63,769 nt of DNA from Dietzia massiliensis (GCF_018390595.1 NZ_JAHBAV010000016.1:1-63769); one strand, 5' to 3'. Positions 36,404 to 46,448 are shown, numbered from the stretch's first letter. Translations and numbers: made by a program. The notes: generated by a model from the sequence alone, not told the origin.

Positions 36404-37336
36404 GTGAGCAGACATGCCGGCGACTACACGCCGTACGTGGAGTTCGACCGCCGGAGCTGGCGGCGGCTGCGGCGTGCGATGCCCATGGTCCTCACCGAGC
36501 AGGATCTCGAAGGGCTCCGCGGCCTGGGTGAGCACCTCGACCTGGACGAGATCGCGGAGATCTACCTCCCGCTCAGCCGCCTCATCCACCTGCAGGTCTC
36601 CGCACGTCAGCGGCTGTTCCAGTCCACCAACCTGTTCCTCGGTGAGACCGTCGACGCGCCGATGCCGTTCGTGATCGGTGTCGCGGGCTCGGTGGCGGTG
36701 GGCAAGTCCACGTCCGCCCGTGTGCTGCGCGCGCTGCTCACCCGCTGGGACTCGCACCCCCGGGTCGACCTGGTGACGACCGACGGGTTCCTCTACCCCA
36801 ACCGCGAGCTCCAGCGTCGCGGGCTCATGCACCGCAAGGGGTACCCGGAGTCATACGACCGCCGCGCGCTGCTGCGCTTCGTCACCGAGGTCAAGTCCGG
36901 CGCGCCCGTGGTCCGCGCGCCGGTGTACTCACACACCAAGTACGACATCGTGCCGGGTGAGCACATCGAGGTGCAGCGGCCGGACATCCTCATCGTCGAG
37001 GGCCTCAACGTCCTGCAGACCGGCCCGCGGCTCATGGTCTCGGACCTGTTCGACTTCTCGCTCTACGTGGACGCGCGGATCGAGGACATCGAGCAGTGGT
37101 ACATCGAGCGGTTCCTCGAGCTGCGCAGCACGTCGTTCTCCAACCCGGGGTCGCACTTCGCGCACTACGCCGACCTGTCCGACAACGCGGCGCGCCTGGC
37201 CGCGCGCGAGATCTGGAACTCGATCAACCGGCCGAACCTCGTGGAGAACATCCTGCCCACCCGGCCGCGCGCCACGCTGGTGCTGCGCAAGAACTCGGAT
37301 CACTCCATCCAGCGGCTGCGCCTGCGGAAGATCTGA
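36404..37336 (+). CDS. coaA: Type I pantothenate kinase
   Basis: CoaA phosphorylates pantothenate in the first committed step of CoA synthesis. The Walker [18 protein letters not shown] (about residue 92), [13 protein letters not shown] and [18 protein letters not shown] are standard for the type I enzyme, and the C-terminal [17 protein letters not shown] region is complete. At 310 aa from a GTG start it is the usual size. Divergent from glyA. Confidence 0.95.
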   Translation: MSRHAGDYTPYVEFDRRSWRRLRRAMPMVLTEQDLEGLRGLGEHLDLDEIAEIYLPLSRLIHLQVSARQRLFQSTNLFLGETVDAPMPFVIGVAGSVAVGKSTSARVLRALLTRWDSHPRVDLVTTDGFLYPNRELQRRGLMHRKGYPESYDRRALLRFVTEVKSGAPVVRAPVYSHTKYDIVPGEHIEVQRPDILIVEGLNVLQTGPRLMVSDLFDFSLYVDARIEDIEQWYIERFLELRSTSFSNPGSHFAHYADLSDNAARLAAREIWNSINRPNLVENILPTRPRATLVLRKNSDHSIQRLRLRKI

Positions 37337-37368
37337 GGCCGCGCCCGCGCGCACTCCCCGAACCCCGC

Positions 37369-38469
37369 CTACACCGGCGGCGCGCCCGTCTCCCCCTCTG
37401 GAACGCCCCGCCGCCGCAGCTCGGCCTCGGCCCGGTCGAGACCCCCGTGTTCGAGCGCGGCCAGCCAGCTGCGATCCGACCACACGAGCCGCCCTCGCCG
37501 TCGTACCTCCACCTCGAGCTCCCCGGTCAGGTGCTCGATGGACCCTGCGGAGTTGCGGTTCTCCGACGGCAGCGGCACGGGCAGGACGTGCGCGCGGTCG
37601 AGCGGCGACCGCCCGCTGACGCGGATGTCCCAGCCGTAGCCGCGTCCCTCGAGCTCCCACCTCTCGTCGGTGACGTCGGCGCGCACGGGCGAGACCACGG
37701 GGTTGCCGAGCCGCACGACGCGCCCGCCGGGGAGCCGCACGACGAGCGCGGTGACCTCGGTGCGTAGCGGGCCTGAGTGGATCTGGCCGCCGGCGAACGC
37801 GACGCAGGTGTGGGGCTCGGAGAACGCCTGCGCCTGCCCCCACCACCACGAGTCGGGGAAGCCCTCGGCGCCCCAGTTCTTCTCGCCGTACACCTCGGCG
37901 TCGTCGAAGTCCCAGCGCCGGCCGTCGAGCTCGGCCCACCCACTGGCGCGCCCACCGAGCAGCCAGGGGTGCCAGTACTGGTTGAGCGCGGGGACGGACT
38001 GGAAGATGCTCGACCCGCCGACGGCGCGATGCGGCCACTCCACGGGGTCGGTGATGTCCACGTGGAGCCGCGCGCCCTCCCCCATGTCCACGCGGATGCC
38101 GTCGCGTCGGTACTCGAACTGTCCGCCGGACCGGGCGCCGATGCGCGAGGGGTCGGCCCACCCGTGCGGCGCGGCGGCGAGGCGGAGCGTGGAGACCGCC
38201 GCGGAGGACGACGACGAGGAGTCCCCGTCACCGGGCCGGCGGGCGCCACCGGCCTCGAGCGGGATCATCACCTCGTCGGAGGCCAGGCCGAGCGTCGCCC
38301 AGTGCCCGTCGGGTCCCCGGTTGACCCCGATGAGCGCGATGGCCACGCGCCCGCGTTCGCGGTCGGTGATCCGGAGGAAGTACCCCTCCATGGCCACGCC
38401 GTGCGCGCGGAGCGGATCGCCGAAGGGCAGGTCTGCACCGGTCGCCCGGTATCGCCGGAGGAGTCCCAT
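37369..38469 (-). CDS. Tocopherol cyclase-like family protein
   Basis: The 366-aa protein starts MGLLRRYRATGADLPFGDPL and has AMEGYFLRITD, ALNQYWHPWLLGGRASGWAE and VYGEKNWGAEGFPDSWWWGQ. The G-Y-F at the start and EKNWG..GFP..W.W.Q motif match plant tocopherol cyclase-like proteins (Pfam PF14249) and their bacterial relatives, which are mainly beta structure. Actinobacterial substrates are unknown, and no vitamin E pathway genes are nearby. It sits between coaA and the MOSC gene. Low-complexity Ser and Asp runs (GDGDSSSSSSAAV) lie near residue 83. Confidence 0.7.
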   Translation of the reverse strand: MGLLRRYRATGADLPFGDPLRAHGVAMEGYFLRITDRERGRVAIALIGVNRGPDGHWATLGLASDEVMIPLEAGGARRPGDGDSSSSSSAAVSTLRLAAAPHGWADPSRIGARSGGQFEYRRDGIRVDMGEGARLHVDITDPVEWPHRAVGGSSIFQSVPALNQYWHPWLLGGRASGWAELDGRRWDFDDAEVYGEKNWGAEGFPDSWWWGQAQAFSEPHTCVAFAGGQIHSGPLRTEVTALVVRLPGGRVVRLGNPVVSPVRADVTDERWELEGRGYGWDIRVSGRSPLDRAHVLPVPLPSENRNSAGSIEHLTGELEVEVRRRGRLVWSDRSWLAALEHGGLDRAEAELRRRGVPEGETGAPPV

Positions 38470-38609
38470 GCGGATCAGCGTCCCATATCGGGCCGGGTCC
38501 GGGGTCGCGCCGGCCGTGGCGGCATCGTTTCCGGGGTGTGGTCGACCGCCGACGACGTGCGGGACCACCTGGCCACGCCGCGTGACTGATCCGGCCGGCC
38601 GGCGGTGTC

Positions 38610-39338
38610 TCAGTCCGCGTCGACCGGGCGGTCGTCCGTGGCCGGATCCAGCTTCCGGACGAGGCTCGGGGCGAGCTCCGAGAGGTCGTACTCGGCGAGG
38701 AGGCGGCTGACCTCGTCGTCGTCGACCCCGGACAGCACCCTCCCGATGGTGACACCGTGCGTGGGCTCGCTGACCACCCGGATCTCGTCGCCCGCCCCGA
38801 CCGGCCCCGGGGCGAGGACCCGTGCGTACGCGCCCGGCCGCCCGCCCTCGGTGAAGCGACGCACCCACCGCGGCTTCCCGACACGGTGGGCGAAGGTCTG
38901 GCACGGGATACGCGGGGTGGTGACCTCCATGCGCAGGCCGGGGGCCCCGGCGGCGGCGCCGGCGGCGCCTGCAGCGGCCACCTCCAGCACGGTGCCGATC
39001 TGCAGCTGCGAGGTGTCGATCCCAGTCACGCGGAGGTTCTCGCCGAAGTATCCGGGCGGGATCGGGCCGCCGAACTCGGGCTCCCACTGCTCGACGTCGG
39101 AGTCGGAGAGCAGATAGACGGCCTTCCACACGCCGCCGTGGTGCTTGCGGTCGGCCTGGACGTCACCGTGGAGGCCGTACTCGCGGACCTGGACCGGGCC
39201 CTCGACCGGGCGCTTGTCGATCGCCGTCACGCCGACCCGGCCGGGCACGGTCAGAAGCTGGTCGACCACGCACACGGCCCGGACGGTGAACGACGCGGGC
39301 ACGGAGGACCCCGCCGGGGTGCTCGCCGGAGTGCTCAC
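38610..39338 (-). CDS. MOSC domain protein
   Basis: MOSC domains bind sulfur or molybdenum-cofactor-related groups and mediate amidoxime reduction or detoxification. Segments GRVGVTAIDKRPVEGPVQVR, YGLHGDVQADRKHHGG, YLLSDSDVEQWEPE, GYFGENLRVTGIDTSQLQIG and TTPRIPCQTFAHRVG contain the conserved Cys, as in YiiM-like members. From GTG at 39338, which overlaps the uppS stop by four bases, it is 242 aa. It is translationally coupled to uppS. Confidence 0.85.
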   Translation of the reverse strand: MSTPASTPAGSSVPASFTVRAVCVVDQLLTVPGRVGVTAIDKRPVEGPVQVREYGLHGDVQADRKHHGGVWKAVYLLSDSDVEQWEPEFGGPIPPGYFGENLRVTGIDTSQLQIGTVLEVAAAGAAGAAAGAPGLRMEVTTPRIPCQTFAHRVGKPRWVRRFTEGGRPGAYARVLAPGPVGAGDEIRVVSEPTHGVTIGRVLSGVDDDEVSRLLAEYDLSELAPSLVRKLDPATDDRPVDAD

Positions 39339-40099
39339 TGCCCGAACCGGCGATTGCGGGCGCTGTACTCGCGGAGTGCGCGCAGGAAGTCCACGCGGCG
39401 GAACGCCGGCCAGTAGGCCTCGGTGAACCAGATCTCCGAGTACGCGCTCTGCCACAACAGGAAACCCGACAGGCGCTGCTCGCCGGACGTGCGGATCACG
39501 AGGTCGGGGTCGGGCTGCCCGGACGTGTAGAGGTGCTCCCCGATGCCCTCGACGGTGATCCCGTCGACGAGGTCCGCGCCCGTCCGGCCCTCGTCGATCA
39601 GCTGCTCGACCAGTTCACGGGCCGCGTCGGCGATCTCCTGCCGCCCGCCGTAGCCCACCGCCACGTTGACCTTGACGCCCGGTCGGCCGGTGCTCACCTG
39701 CTCCGCGTGGCGCAGGCGATCGGCCAGCCACTCGGGCAGGAGCTCCAGCCGCCCGACGATGCGGACCTCCCAGTTGCGCTCCGGCCTGGTGATTTCGTCC
39801 ACGACGTCGGCGATGATCTGCAGCAGCTCGCCGAGCTCGTCGGCGTCGCGGCCGAGGTTCTCGGTGGACAGGAGGTAGATGGTGGCGACGTCGATGCCGA
39901 GCTCGTCACACCAGCCCAGCATCTCGGCGATCTTCACCGCGCCGGCCCGGTGGCCGTGTGCGACGTCGGTGAACCCGGCCTCCTTGGCCCACCGGCGGTT
40001 GCCGTCGCACATCACGGCGACGTGCCGCGGCAGCCTCTTGCCCTCGAGCGACGACCGCAGTCGGGACTCGTAGAACTTGTACAGGGGGGAGGTGGCCAC
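39335..40099 (-). CDS. uppS: Cis-prenyl diphosphate synthase (UppS family)
   Basis: This family elongates isoprenyl diphosphates with Z geometry to supply lipid carriers. The catalytic Asp is in VAVMCDGNRRWAKEAG (about residue 29), and STENLGRDADEL, VGRLELLP and the RTSGEQRLSGFLLWQSAYSEIWF motif bind the diphosphate. From GTG at 40099 the length is 254 aa. The position matches Rv1086, the Z-farnesyl synthase, rather than the decaprenyl enzyme Rv2361c, so a short-chain product is likely (inference). Confidence 0.88.
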   Translation of the reverse strand: MATSPLYKFYESRLRSSLEGKRLPRHVAVMCDGNRRWAKEAGFTDVAHGHRAGAVKIAEMLGWCDELGIDVATIYLLSTENLGRDADELGELLQIIADVVDEITRPERNWEVRIVGRLELLPEWLADRLRHAEQVSTGRPGVKVNVAVGYGGRQEIADAARELVEQLIDEGRTGADLVDGITVEGIGEHLYTSGQPDPDLVIRTSGEQRLSGFLLWQSAYSEIWFTEAYWPAFRRVDFLRALREYSARNRRFGQ

Positions 40100-40181
40100 G
40101 CGGGAAAGAGTACCGCGCGGCACCGCCTCCTCTGTGGTGCCCCTGACCCGCTGCGCGCTCAGCTCCGTCGGCCGGCGGGAG

Positions 40182-41318
<1,137 letters not shown>

Positions 41319-41352
41319 GTCGCCCCCGGATCCGCCGCTGTTGAAAGGCGGA

Positions 41353-41379
41353 AGGCGGCGACCATGGTGGTCACCGCCT
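41353..41379 (-). terminator. Attenuator-like hairpin upstream of DAHP synthase
   Basis: On the minus strand AGGCGGTGACC and GGTCGCCGCCT form an 11-bp stem, one pair being G-U, with a 5-nt loop. It is followed by a partly T-rich stretch (TTCCGCCTTTC). It lies between the leader peptide stop and the DAHP synthase start, the expected place of an attenuator. Confidence 0.65.
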
Positions 41380-41381
41380 CT

Positions 41382-41449
41382 GGGCTCCGGGTGTCGACGA
41401 TCCGTCTAGCGGACGCGTGCGCTCGCGGCGCGGGCTCCACCCGGAGCCC
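41382..41449 (-). promoter_or_regulatory. Alternative base-pairing segments of the DAHP synthase leader
   Basis: The leader-peptide end can form a hairpin with itself: minus-strand GGGCTCC and GGAGCCC within 41432-41449 flank a GGGT loop. The first 12 nt of it (41438-41449, GGGCTCCGGGTG) can instead pair perfectly with CACCCGGAGCCC at 41382-41393. Mutually exclusive structures such as these are the basis of ribosome-mediated attenuation. I did not compute folding energies. Confidence 0.6.
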
Positions 41450-41483
41450 ACATAAAGCGCCAATATGCGCGAGCGATCGACAT
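41406..41483 (-). CDS. Leader peptide MSIARAYWRFMW..., 25 aa
   Basis: A 25-codon frame on the minus strand upstream of the DAHP synthase gene encodes MSIARAYWRFMWAPGGARAA then SARVR and a TAG stop. Tyr, Trp, Phe and Trp fall within six codons (YWRFMW), in a product otherwise rich in Arg and Ala, as expected of a sensor for aromatic amino acid supply. Hairpin segments begin within the second Trp codon. An upstream TACGGT sits only seven nt before the ATG, so the transcript may be leaderless or nearly so. A similar leader (aroR) has been described ahead of aroF in Corynebacterium glutamicum, as I recall. Confidence 0.8.
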   Translation of the reverse strand: MSIARAYWRFMWAPGGARAASARVR

Positions 41484-41649
41484 GCGGACCACCGTAACAG
41501 AACCCGATCAGCTGTGGCCATTCACGCCCTCGTGATCACCACCCGCTCATCCTCCCTCTCCGCCAATCGAACCCTTGTGCTATGAGTGACACGCCGGTAG
41601 AATCGATCGCAGGTTCGATAAGGGTGCGACGCGGGCGGGGGGTGACCGG

Positions 41650-42993
41650 GTGGATACGACGACGACGAGGGCGTTCGGTCTCGGCGCGCTGCGCGCGGTG
41701 GACGAGCCGTTGGAGTCGTTGGACGCCTCGGCGCTGAGCGAAGTGGCGCGGTCGGTGACGCTGGCGCAGAACCTGGCCGGGGCCACCCGGCTGCATGCCG
41801 CGCACCTGCTGGTCGAGAGCTTCAAGGCGCTGGACGAGGCCGCCCACGGCGAGCCCGACGCCGATACCCGTCCCGCGCACGCCCGCCTGGACCCGGCCGA
41901 CCGGGCCCGCCACCACCTGGCCGCGGCGATGGCCCTGACCGGCTGGCACGCCCGCCACCTGGTCACCGCCGGCGTGCAGATCCACACCCGCCTGCCCCGC
42001 CTACGCGACGCCGTGGAGCGGGGGCTGTTGCCCGAGCAGTTGGCCATCGACGCCGCCTGCCGCCTGGCCGGCATTCCCGACGACATCATCAGTGGTGTCG
42101 AATCCGATGTCGTGGCCCGGCTGACCCGCGACCTGGCCGGCGGTCACCGACCCAGCCGCACCGCCCTGGACACCACCGTCGACGCCTCCCGCGAGCGCCA
42201 CGACCCTCAGGGCGCCGGCGACGCGGTCGACGCGGCCGCCGAGAAACGCACCGTGCGATTCCGGCCCGAACGCGACGGCATGACCAGCATGTGGGCCCAC
42301 CTGCCCTCCGGCGACGCCGAGAAACTACGCCGCCGCATCGACGCCGCGGCGGGCCGTGCGCCGTTGGGGGTCTCGTGGGGCACCGACCAGCCGATCCGGA
42401 TCTCGGTGATCAACAGCATCACCCAGGGCCTGCCCAACCGCGTGGAGTTCGTCACCGGCGCCTACGCCAGCTTCGACTGGCTGTGCGAGGAACTACTCTC
42501 CGGCGGCGACGCCAAGGTCCGGTTCGAACTGCTCGACCCGCAACCGGGCACCGAAGACACCCCCGAGGCCGCGCTGAAGTACCGCATCAGCCCCGCCCTG
42601 GCCGAACGCATCCGCCTGCGCGACGGCACCTGCCGCCACCCGGGGTGCACGGTCGATGCCCACGACTGTGAGATCGATCTCGTCATCGCCTTCGACCACC
42701 AACGGCCCGAGCTGGGCGGGCCCACCGCCGAATGGAACCTGGTGTGCCTGTGCCGAAAACACCACCGGGAGAAAACCTTCGGCCACTGCGCCTACCGGCC
42801 CGGACCGCTCGGCGAGCTGACCATCATCACCGAGACCGGACACGAACACCACACCAGACCCCACGGCCCCCTGGCCCAGGCCCGCGACCGCATCCTCGAC
42901 CACCGCTGGCACCAACACCTCGACCGACTCATCGCCGACGACGGCCACCTCACCAACCCACCCGGCGCCGAACGCCGCCATCGCTCGTCATAG
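41650..42993 (+). CDS. DUF222-HNH endonuclease-like protein
   Basis: The N-terminal 300 residues match DUF222 (VTLAQNLAGATRLHAAHLLVE, LSPEQ-type LLPEQLAIDAACRLAGIPDD, MWAHLPSGDAEKLRRRIDA) and the C-terminal part is an HNH domain: IRLRDGTCRHPGCTVDAHD, DLVIAFDHQRPELGGPT, WNLVCLCRKHHREKTFGH. The zinc Cys pairs and HH residues are present; the usual first His of the ββα motif appears as FDHQRP. Such genes are multi-copy in Mycobacteriales and are often within a repeat-rich family (13E12 type). At 447 aa it looks complete. Function is unproven; mobility-linked DNA cleavage is a common suggestion. Confidence 0.85.
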   Translation: MDTTTTRAFGLGALRAVDEPLESLDASALSEVARSVTLAQNLAGATRLHAAHLLVESFKALDEAAHGEPDADTRPAHARLDPADRARHHLAAAMALTGWHARHLVTAGVQIHTRLPRLRDAVERGLLPEQLAIDAACRLAGIPDDIISGVESDVVARLTRDLAGGHRPSRTALDTTVDASRERHDPQGAGDAVDAAAEKRTVRFRPERDGMTSMWAHLPSGDAEKLRRRIDAAAGRAPLGVSWGTDQPIRISVINSITQGLPNRVEFVTGAYASFDWLCEELLSGGDAKVRFELLDPQPGTEDTPEAALKYRISPALAERIRLRDGTCRHPGCTVDAHDCEIDLVIAFDHQRPELGGPTAEWNLVCLCRKHHREKTFGHCAYRPGPLGELTIITETGHEHHTRPHGPLAQARDRILDHRWHQHLDRLIADDGHLTNPPGAERRHRSS

Positions 42994-43035
42994 GCCACGC
43001 CGCCAGACCACATCCCGCCCGGCCCCCGGGCGCGC

Positions 43036-44037
43036 TCAGCGCTGCCAGGTACTCGATCGCCTGGCGACCTCGTGGATCGCGTCGATCTCGCGAAGCCCCA
43101 ATCGCGATGGCCGGGACTGCAAGAAACGGCGAATACCGCGCCGCGGCACCACAACTACCGCGCCATCCGCCGGCTGAGCCTTCACCGTGAACCCGCGCCG
43201 CGCACCCACCACCGCGATGATGCCCGTGACCGGCACCGGGAAACCGACGTGCTCCGCGAGCATCCGGGACGCCCGCTCCGCCTCAAAACGGCTCTTGCGG
43301 ACATAGTCGTGGCGCTGGCCGTTCACCAGGAAGACGTCGCCGCCGACCCAGACTGACGCCTTCGGGTGGTTCTTCGCGTTCACGGTGAACACCCCACCCG
43401 GGCCGACCACCACGTGATCGATGTCCGCCCCGCGATCGCCCACCCGCACCGCATGAAGAACGCGCCAGTGCACGCCCAGCCCGGCCAACTGCTCAGCGAC
43501 CGCCTCCTCGCCGTCGGCGCCGATCCGCCACGCTCGCTCGTCGGTCCTCGCGTCGACAAGCCGGGCGAACAGGTGGCGAATCGTGCCCTGCGCCGCACGC
43601 TCGGCCACCGCGCGTTCGCGTGCGGAGGCGCCCGCCCGCACGTCCGCGAGATCGTGCCACCTCGGTCCGGTCGGGCCCGGCGACGGCGACTGCGACGGCG
43701 AAGGAGGCGGAGGCGGAGGCGGCGAAACCCGGCCATGGACTACCGCATCGGGCGTGTCCGTACGCGCCAACTCCGGGGACCGCGTCGGCGCCGGGCCAGG
43801 AGCTGCCGACGGGCCAGGCGCCGGGGCCGGGGTCGTTCCGGGGCCCTGATGCGGCGGTCGCTGGGCGGCGAGGTGGTCCTCGATCGCCCGGCGCAGCAAT
43901 GGCAGGTTAGACATGTCGTCGGAGCGGTACCGGCCCGTCGTGAGGTCGAGATAGCCGAGGTCGGTGCCACCGGGCGTCGACGCGTAAAGGCGGTCGTGGC
44001 CGTAGCGACGCCACCGCCGGACTTTCCACTCGGTCAC
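43036..44037 (-). CDS. NERD-domain protein with proline-rich linker
   Basis: Residues 1-60 are a small beta domain (VTEWKVRRWRRYGHDRLYAS, LGYLDLTTGRY). A proline/serine-rich linker of about 75 residues follows (TTPAPAPGPSAAPGPAPTRS; SPPPPPPPSPSQ). The NERD nuclease-related domain occupies about residues 175-300 with GADGEEAVAEQLAGLG, ADIDHVVVGPGGVFTVNAKNH and TGIIAVVGARRGFTV. The D/E..K-type metal positions (DHVVV...NAKNH) match the predicted nuclease fold. A GGAGGG site precedes the GTG. Function unknown; a DNA-handling role is inference. Confidence 0.8.
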   Translation of the reverse strand: MTEWKVRRWRRYGHDRLYASTPGGTDLGYLDLTTGRYRSDDMSNLPLLRRAIEDHLAAQRPPHQGPGTTPAPAPGPSAAPGPAPTRSPELARTDTPDAVVHGRVSPPPPPPPSPSQSPSPGPTGPRWHDLADVRAGASARERAVAERAAQGTIRHLFARLVDARTDERAWRIGADGEEAVAEQLAGLGVHWRVLHAVRVGDRGADIDHVVVGPGGVFTVNAKNHPKASVWVGGDVFLVNGQRHDYVRKSRFEAERASRMLAEHVGFPVPVTGIIAVVGARRGFTVKAQPADGAVVVVPRRGIRRFLQSRPSRLGLREIDAIHEVARRSSTWQR

Positions 44038-44439
44038 TGGCCCTCCTCTGCCGGATGCCACGAATCGTGACATCGCTCCGGTGCGGATAGCGACGAATCC
44101 GTCGAATGCCGCATCCACGACGGGGGTTGACCGGAGTCACTGCGAACGGCGATCGCCACGCCTCCGCCGCAGCCGCTCGCGGATGTGGTGACTCGCCACT
44201 GATCGTGCCGCGCGCTCCCGCGGCCGCCCCTCGCCATGGCGTCTCGCGCGCACCGAAGCGCAGGCCAGGCGCCATGGCGAGGGGCGGCGGCAGTGTCGGC
44301 GGGCATCCCCGCGCGCGGGTCGCCACGGCACCGCCGGATGAGGGGAATACGGCCGGCCCCCCTTTTGTTTGACATGTCAGCAACGTACGCTGGGCGCATC
44401 GACACACGGCTGGGCGTATCGACAACGAGAGGGACCACC
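44038..44439. other. Divergent gene-free region, NERD/luciferase-like monooxygenase
   Basis: These 402 nt hold no gene I can support. They contain a large hairpin (44223-44288), a TTGACATGTCA motif at 44368-44378 with a perfect 10-bp palindrome, which may be part of a promoter or operator for the monooxygenase, and a C- and T-rich run just before it. Confidence 0.5.
44223..44288. repeat. Perfect 19-bp inverted repeat
   Basis: The arms 44223-44241 (GCCGCCCCTCGCCATGGCG) and 44270-44288 are exact reverse complements around a 28-nt centre. The hairpin sits in a divergent intergenic region, where a terminator is not expected. It could be a small mobile element, a DNA-binding site or an untranslated RNA. 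Confidence 0.75.
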
Positions 44440-45690
44440 ATGCAGTTCGGAATCTTCAGCATCGCGGACATCACCCCGGACCCCACCACCGGGCGCATAC
44501 CCACCGAGCACGAGCGGCTCGAGGCGATAGTCGAGTACGCCAACCTGGCCGAACAGGTGGGTCTGGACGTGTTCGCGCTGGGTGAGCACCACAACCCCCC
44601 GTTCGTCACGTCTTCTCCCACCACCACGCTGGGTTACGTCGCGGGCCGCACGAGCGAGATCATCCTGTCGACGGCCACGACGCTCATCACCACCAACGAC
44701 CCGGTGAAGATCGCCGAGGACTACGCGATGCTGCAGCACCTGTCCGGCGGGCGCGTCGACCTGACGATGGGCCGCGGAAACACCGGCCCGGTGTACCCGT
44801 GGTTCGGACAGGACATCCGGCAGGGCCTGCCGCTGGCCATCGAGAACTACGAGCTGCTGCACCGCCTGTGGCACGAGGACGTGGTGGAATGGGAGGGCAA
44901 GTTCCGCACGCCGCTCCAGCAGTTCACCTCGACGCCCCGCCCGCTGGACGGCGTCGCCCCGTTCGTGTGGCATGGCTCGATCCGCTCGCCGCAGATCGCC
45001 GAGCAGGCCGCCTTCTACGGCGACGGCTTCTTCCACAACAACATCTTCTGGCCCATCCACCACACCAAGCAGATGGTGGAGCTGTACCGCCGCCGCTACG
45101 AGCACTACGGCCACGACTCGGCTGATCAGGCGATCGTCGGACTGGGCGGCCAGTTCTTCGCGCGTGCCAACAGCCAGGACGCCGTGAACGAGTTCCGCCC
45201 CTACTTCGACAACGCCCCGGTCTACGGCCACGGCCCGTCGCTCGAGGACTTCACCGCACAGACCCCGCTCACCGTGGGTTCGCCGCAGCAGATCATCGAC
45301 CGCTACATGACGATGCGCGAGCACGTGGGCGACTACCAGCGCCAGCTGTTCCTCGTCGACCACGCCGGCCTGCCGCGCAAGACGGTGCTCGAGCAGATCG
45401 AGATCCTGGGCACCGAGATCGTCCCCACCCTCCGCCGTGAGCTCGACGCCCTGCGCCCGGCCCACGTGCCGGACGGCCCCACGCACGCCGCGCGGGTCGC
45501 CGCCCGTGACGCCGAGCTGGCCGCCGCCGGCGAGCCCGCCTACTCCGACGCCTACCGCTTCGGCACCGGCGACAACTGGACGGGCCTCACCGCCGAGGGC
45601 GGGCAGCGGGCACAGCAGGAGTCGCTGGCCCGCAACCGCCGCACCCAGGCCCGCCTCGCCGAGGCGCCGGCCGGAAAGGAGTCCAAGTGA
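44440..45690 (+). CDS. Luciferase-like FMN-dependent monooxygenase, CE1758 type
   Basis: A TIM-barrel flavin monooxygenase: MQFGIFSIADITPDPTTGRI, GLDVFALGEHHNPPFVTSSP, SGGRVDLTMGRGNTGPVYPW and WHGSIRSPQIAEQAAFYGDG. Its partner, an FMN reductase, overlaps its stop by four bases (GTGA). The pair corresponds, from my knowledge, to CE1758/CE1759 of Corynebacterium. At 416 aa it includes a C-terminal extension (ALRPAHVPDGPTHAARVAAR). Substrate unknown. The ATG at 44440 is chosen over upstream frames because MQFGIFS is the conserved start. Confidence 0.88.
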   Translation: MQFGIFSIADITPDPTTGRIPTEHERLEAIVEYANLAEQVGLDVFALGEHHNPPFVTSSPTTTLGYVAGRTSEIILSTATTLITTNDPVKIAEDYAMLQHLSGGRVDLTMGRGNTGPVYPWFGQDIRQGLPLAIENYELLHRLWHEDVVEWEGKFRTPLQQFTSTPRPLDGVAPFVWHGSIRSPQIAEQAAFYGDGFFHNNIFWPIHHTKQMVELYRRRYEHYGHDSADQAIVGLGGQFFARANSQDAVNEFRPYFDNAPVYGHGPSLEDFTAQTPLTVGSPQQIIDRYMTMREHVGDYQRQLFLVDHAGLPRKTVLEQIEILGTEIVPTLRRELDALRPAHVPDGPTHAARVAARDAELAAAGEPAYSDAYRFGTGDNWTGLTAEGGQRAQQESLARNRRTQARLAEAPAGKESK

Positions 45691-46398
45691 GCTCCGAGCA
45701 CCTGACCGACCACACCGCCCCTGACGAGCGGTCGCTCAACCTCGTCGTCGTCACCGCGGGCACCTCCGTTCCCTCCAGCACGCGGATGCTCGCCGACCAC
45801 CTCACCTCCGCCACCCGCGACGCCCTCGCCCGCCACGGGCAGCGCGTCGAGGTGACGGTACTCGAGGCGCGCGAGCTGGCCCACGAGGTCGTCGACGCGA
45901 CGTTCACCCGCTTCCCCGGCGAGAAGCTGAGCGCGGCGATCCGACGCGATCGGCCGCGCGGACGGGCTGATCGCGGTGACGCCGATCTACAACCAGTCGT
46001 TCTCGGGCCTGTTCAAGTCGCTGTTCGACGTCATCGAGCCGGGCACCCTCGCCGGGGTGCCGGTGGCGCTCGGCGCGACCGGCGGCACGGCGCGGCACTC
46101 GCTGGCGGTCGACTACGCGGTGCGGCCGATGTTCGCCTACCTCAAGGCCGACGTCGTGCCCACCACCGTGTTCGCGGCCGCCGAGGACTTCGGCGCCGTG
46201 TCCACCGCGGGCGACGAGAACTCGCTACGGACGCGCGCCGTCCGGGTGGGGACCGAACTGGGCGACTACATGCTGCGGTTCGCGGGGGTCACCGCCGGCG
46301 CGGTCGAGCCGACGCGCGCGGATGACAAGCGGGGACGACGGGGCGACGACGACGAGTTCAGCGACTTCGTCCCGATGGGCGATCTCCTGGGACGCTGA
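45687..46398 (+). pseudogene. NAD(P)H-dependent FMN reductase, CE1759 type, frameshifted
   Basis: Starting at GTG 45687, SLNLVVVTAGTSVPSSTRML and RFPGEKLSAAI match a flavodoxin-fold FMN reductase. The frame then breaks near 45941; a spare C after GCG ATC gives RRDRPRGRADRG. Without it the sequence reads DAIGRADGLIAV and joins the downstream frame TPIYNQSFSGLFKSLFDVIE, GGTARHSLAVDYAVRPMFAY to LLGR. The restored protein, about 236 aa, is a normal reductase that supplies FMNH2 to the monooxygenase just upstream. As read, the reductase is truncated. A sequencing indel is a real possibility. Confidence 0.8.
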
Positions 46399-46448
46399 AC
46401 CGGCAGCGGCACCGGGCACCCGGCCGGCCCGCCTGACGCCGCGGGACG

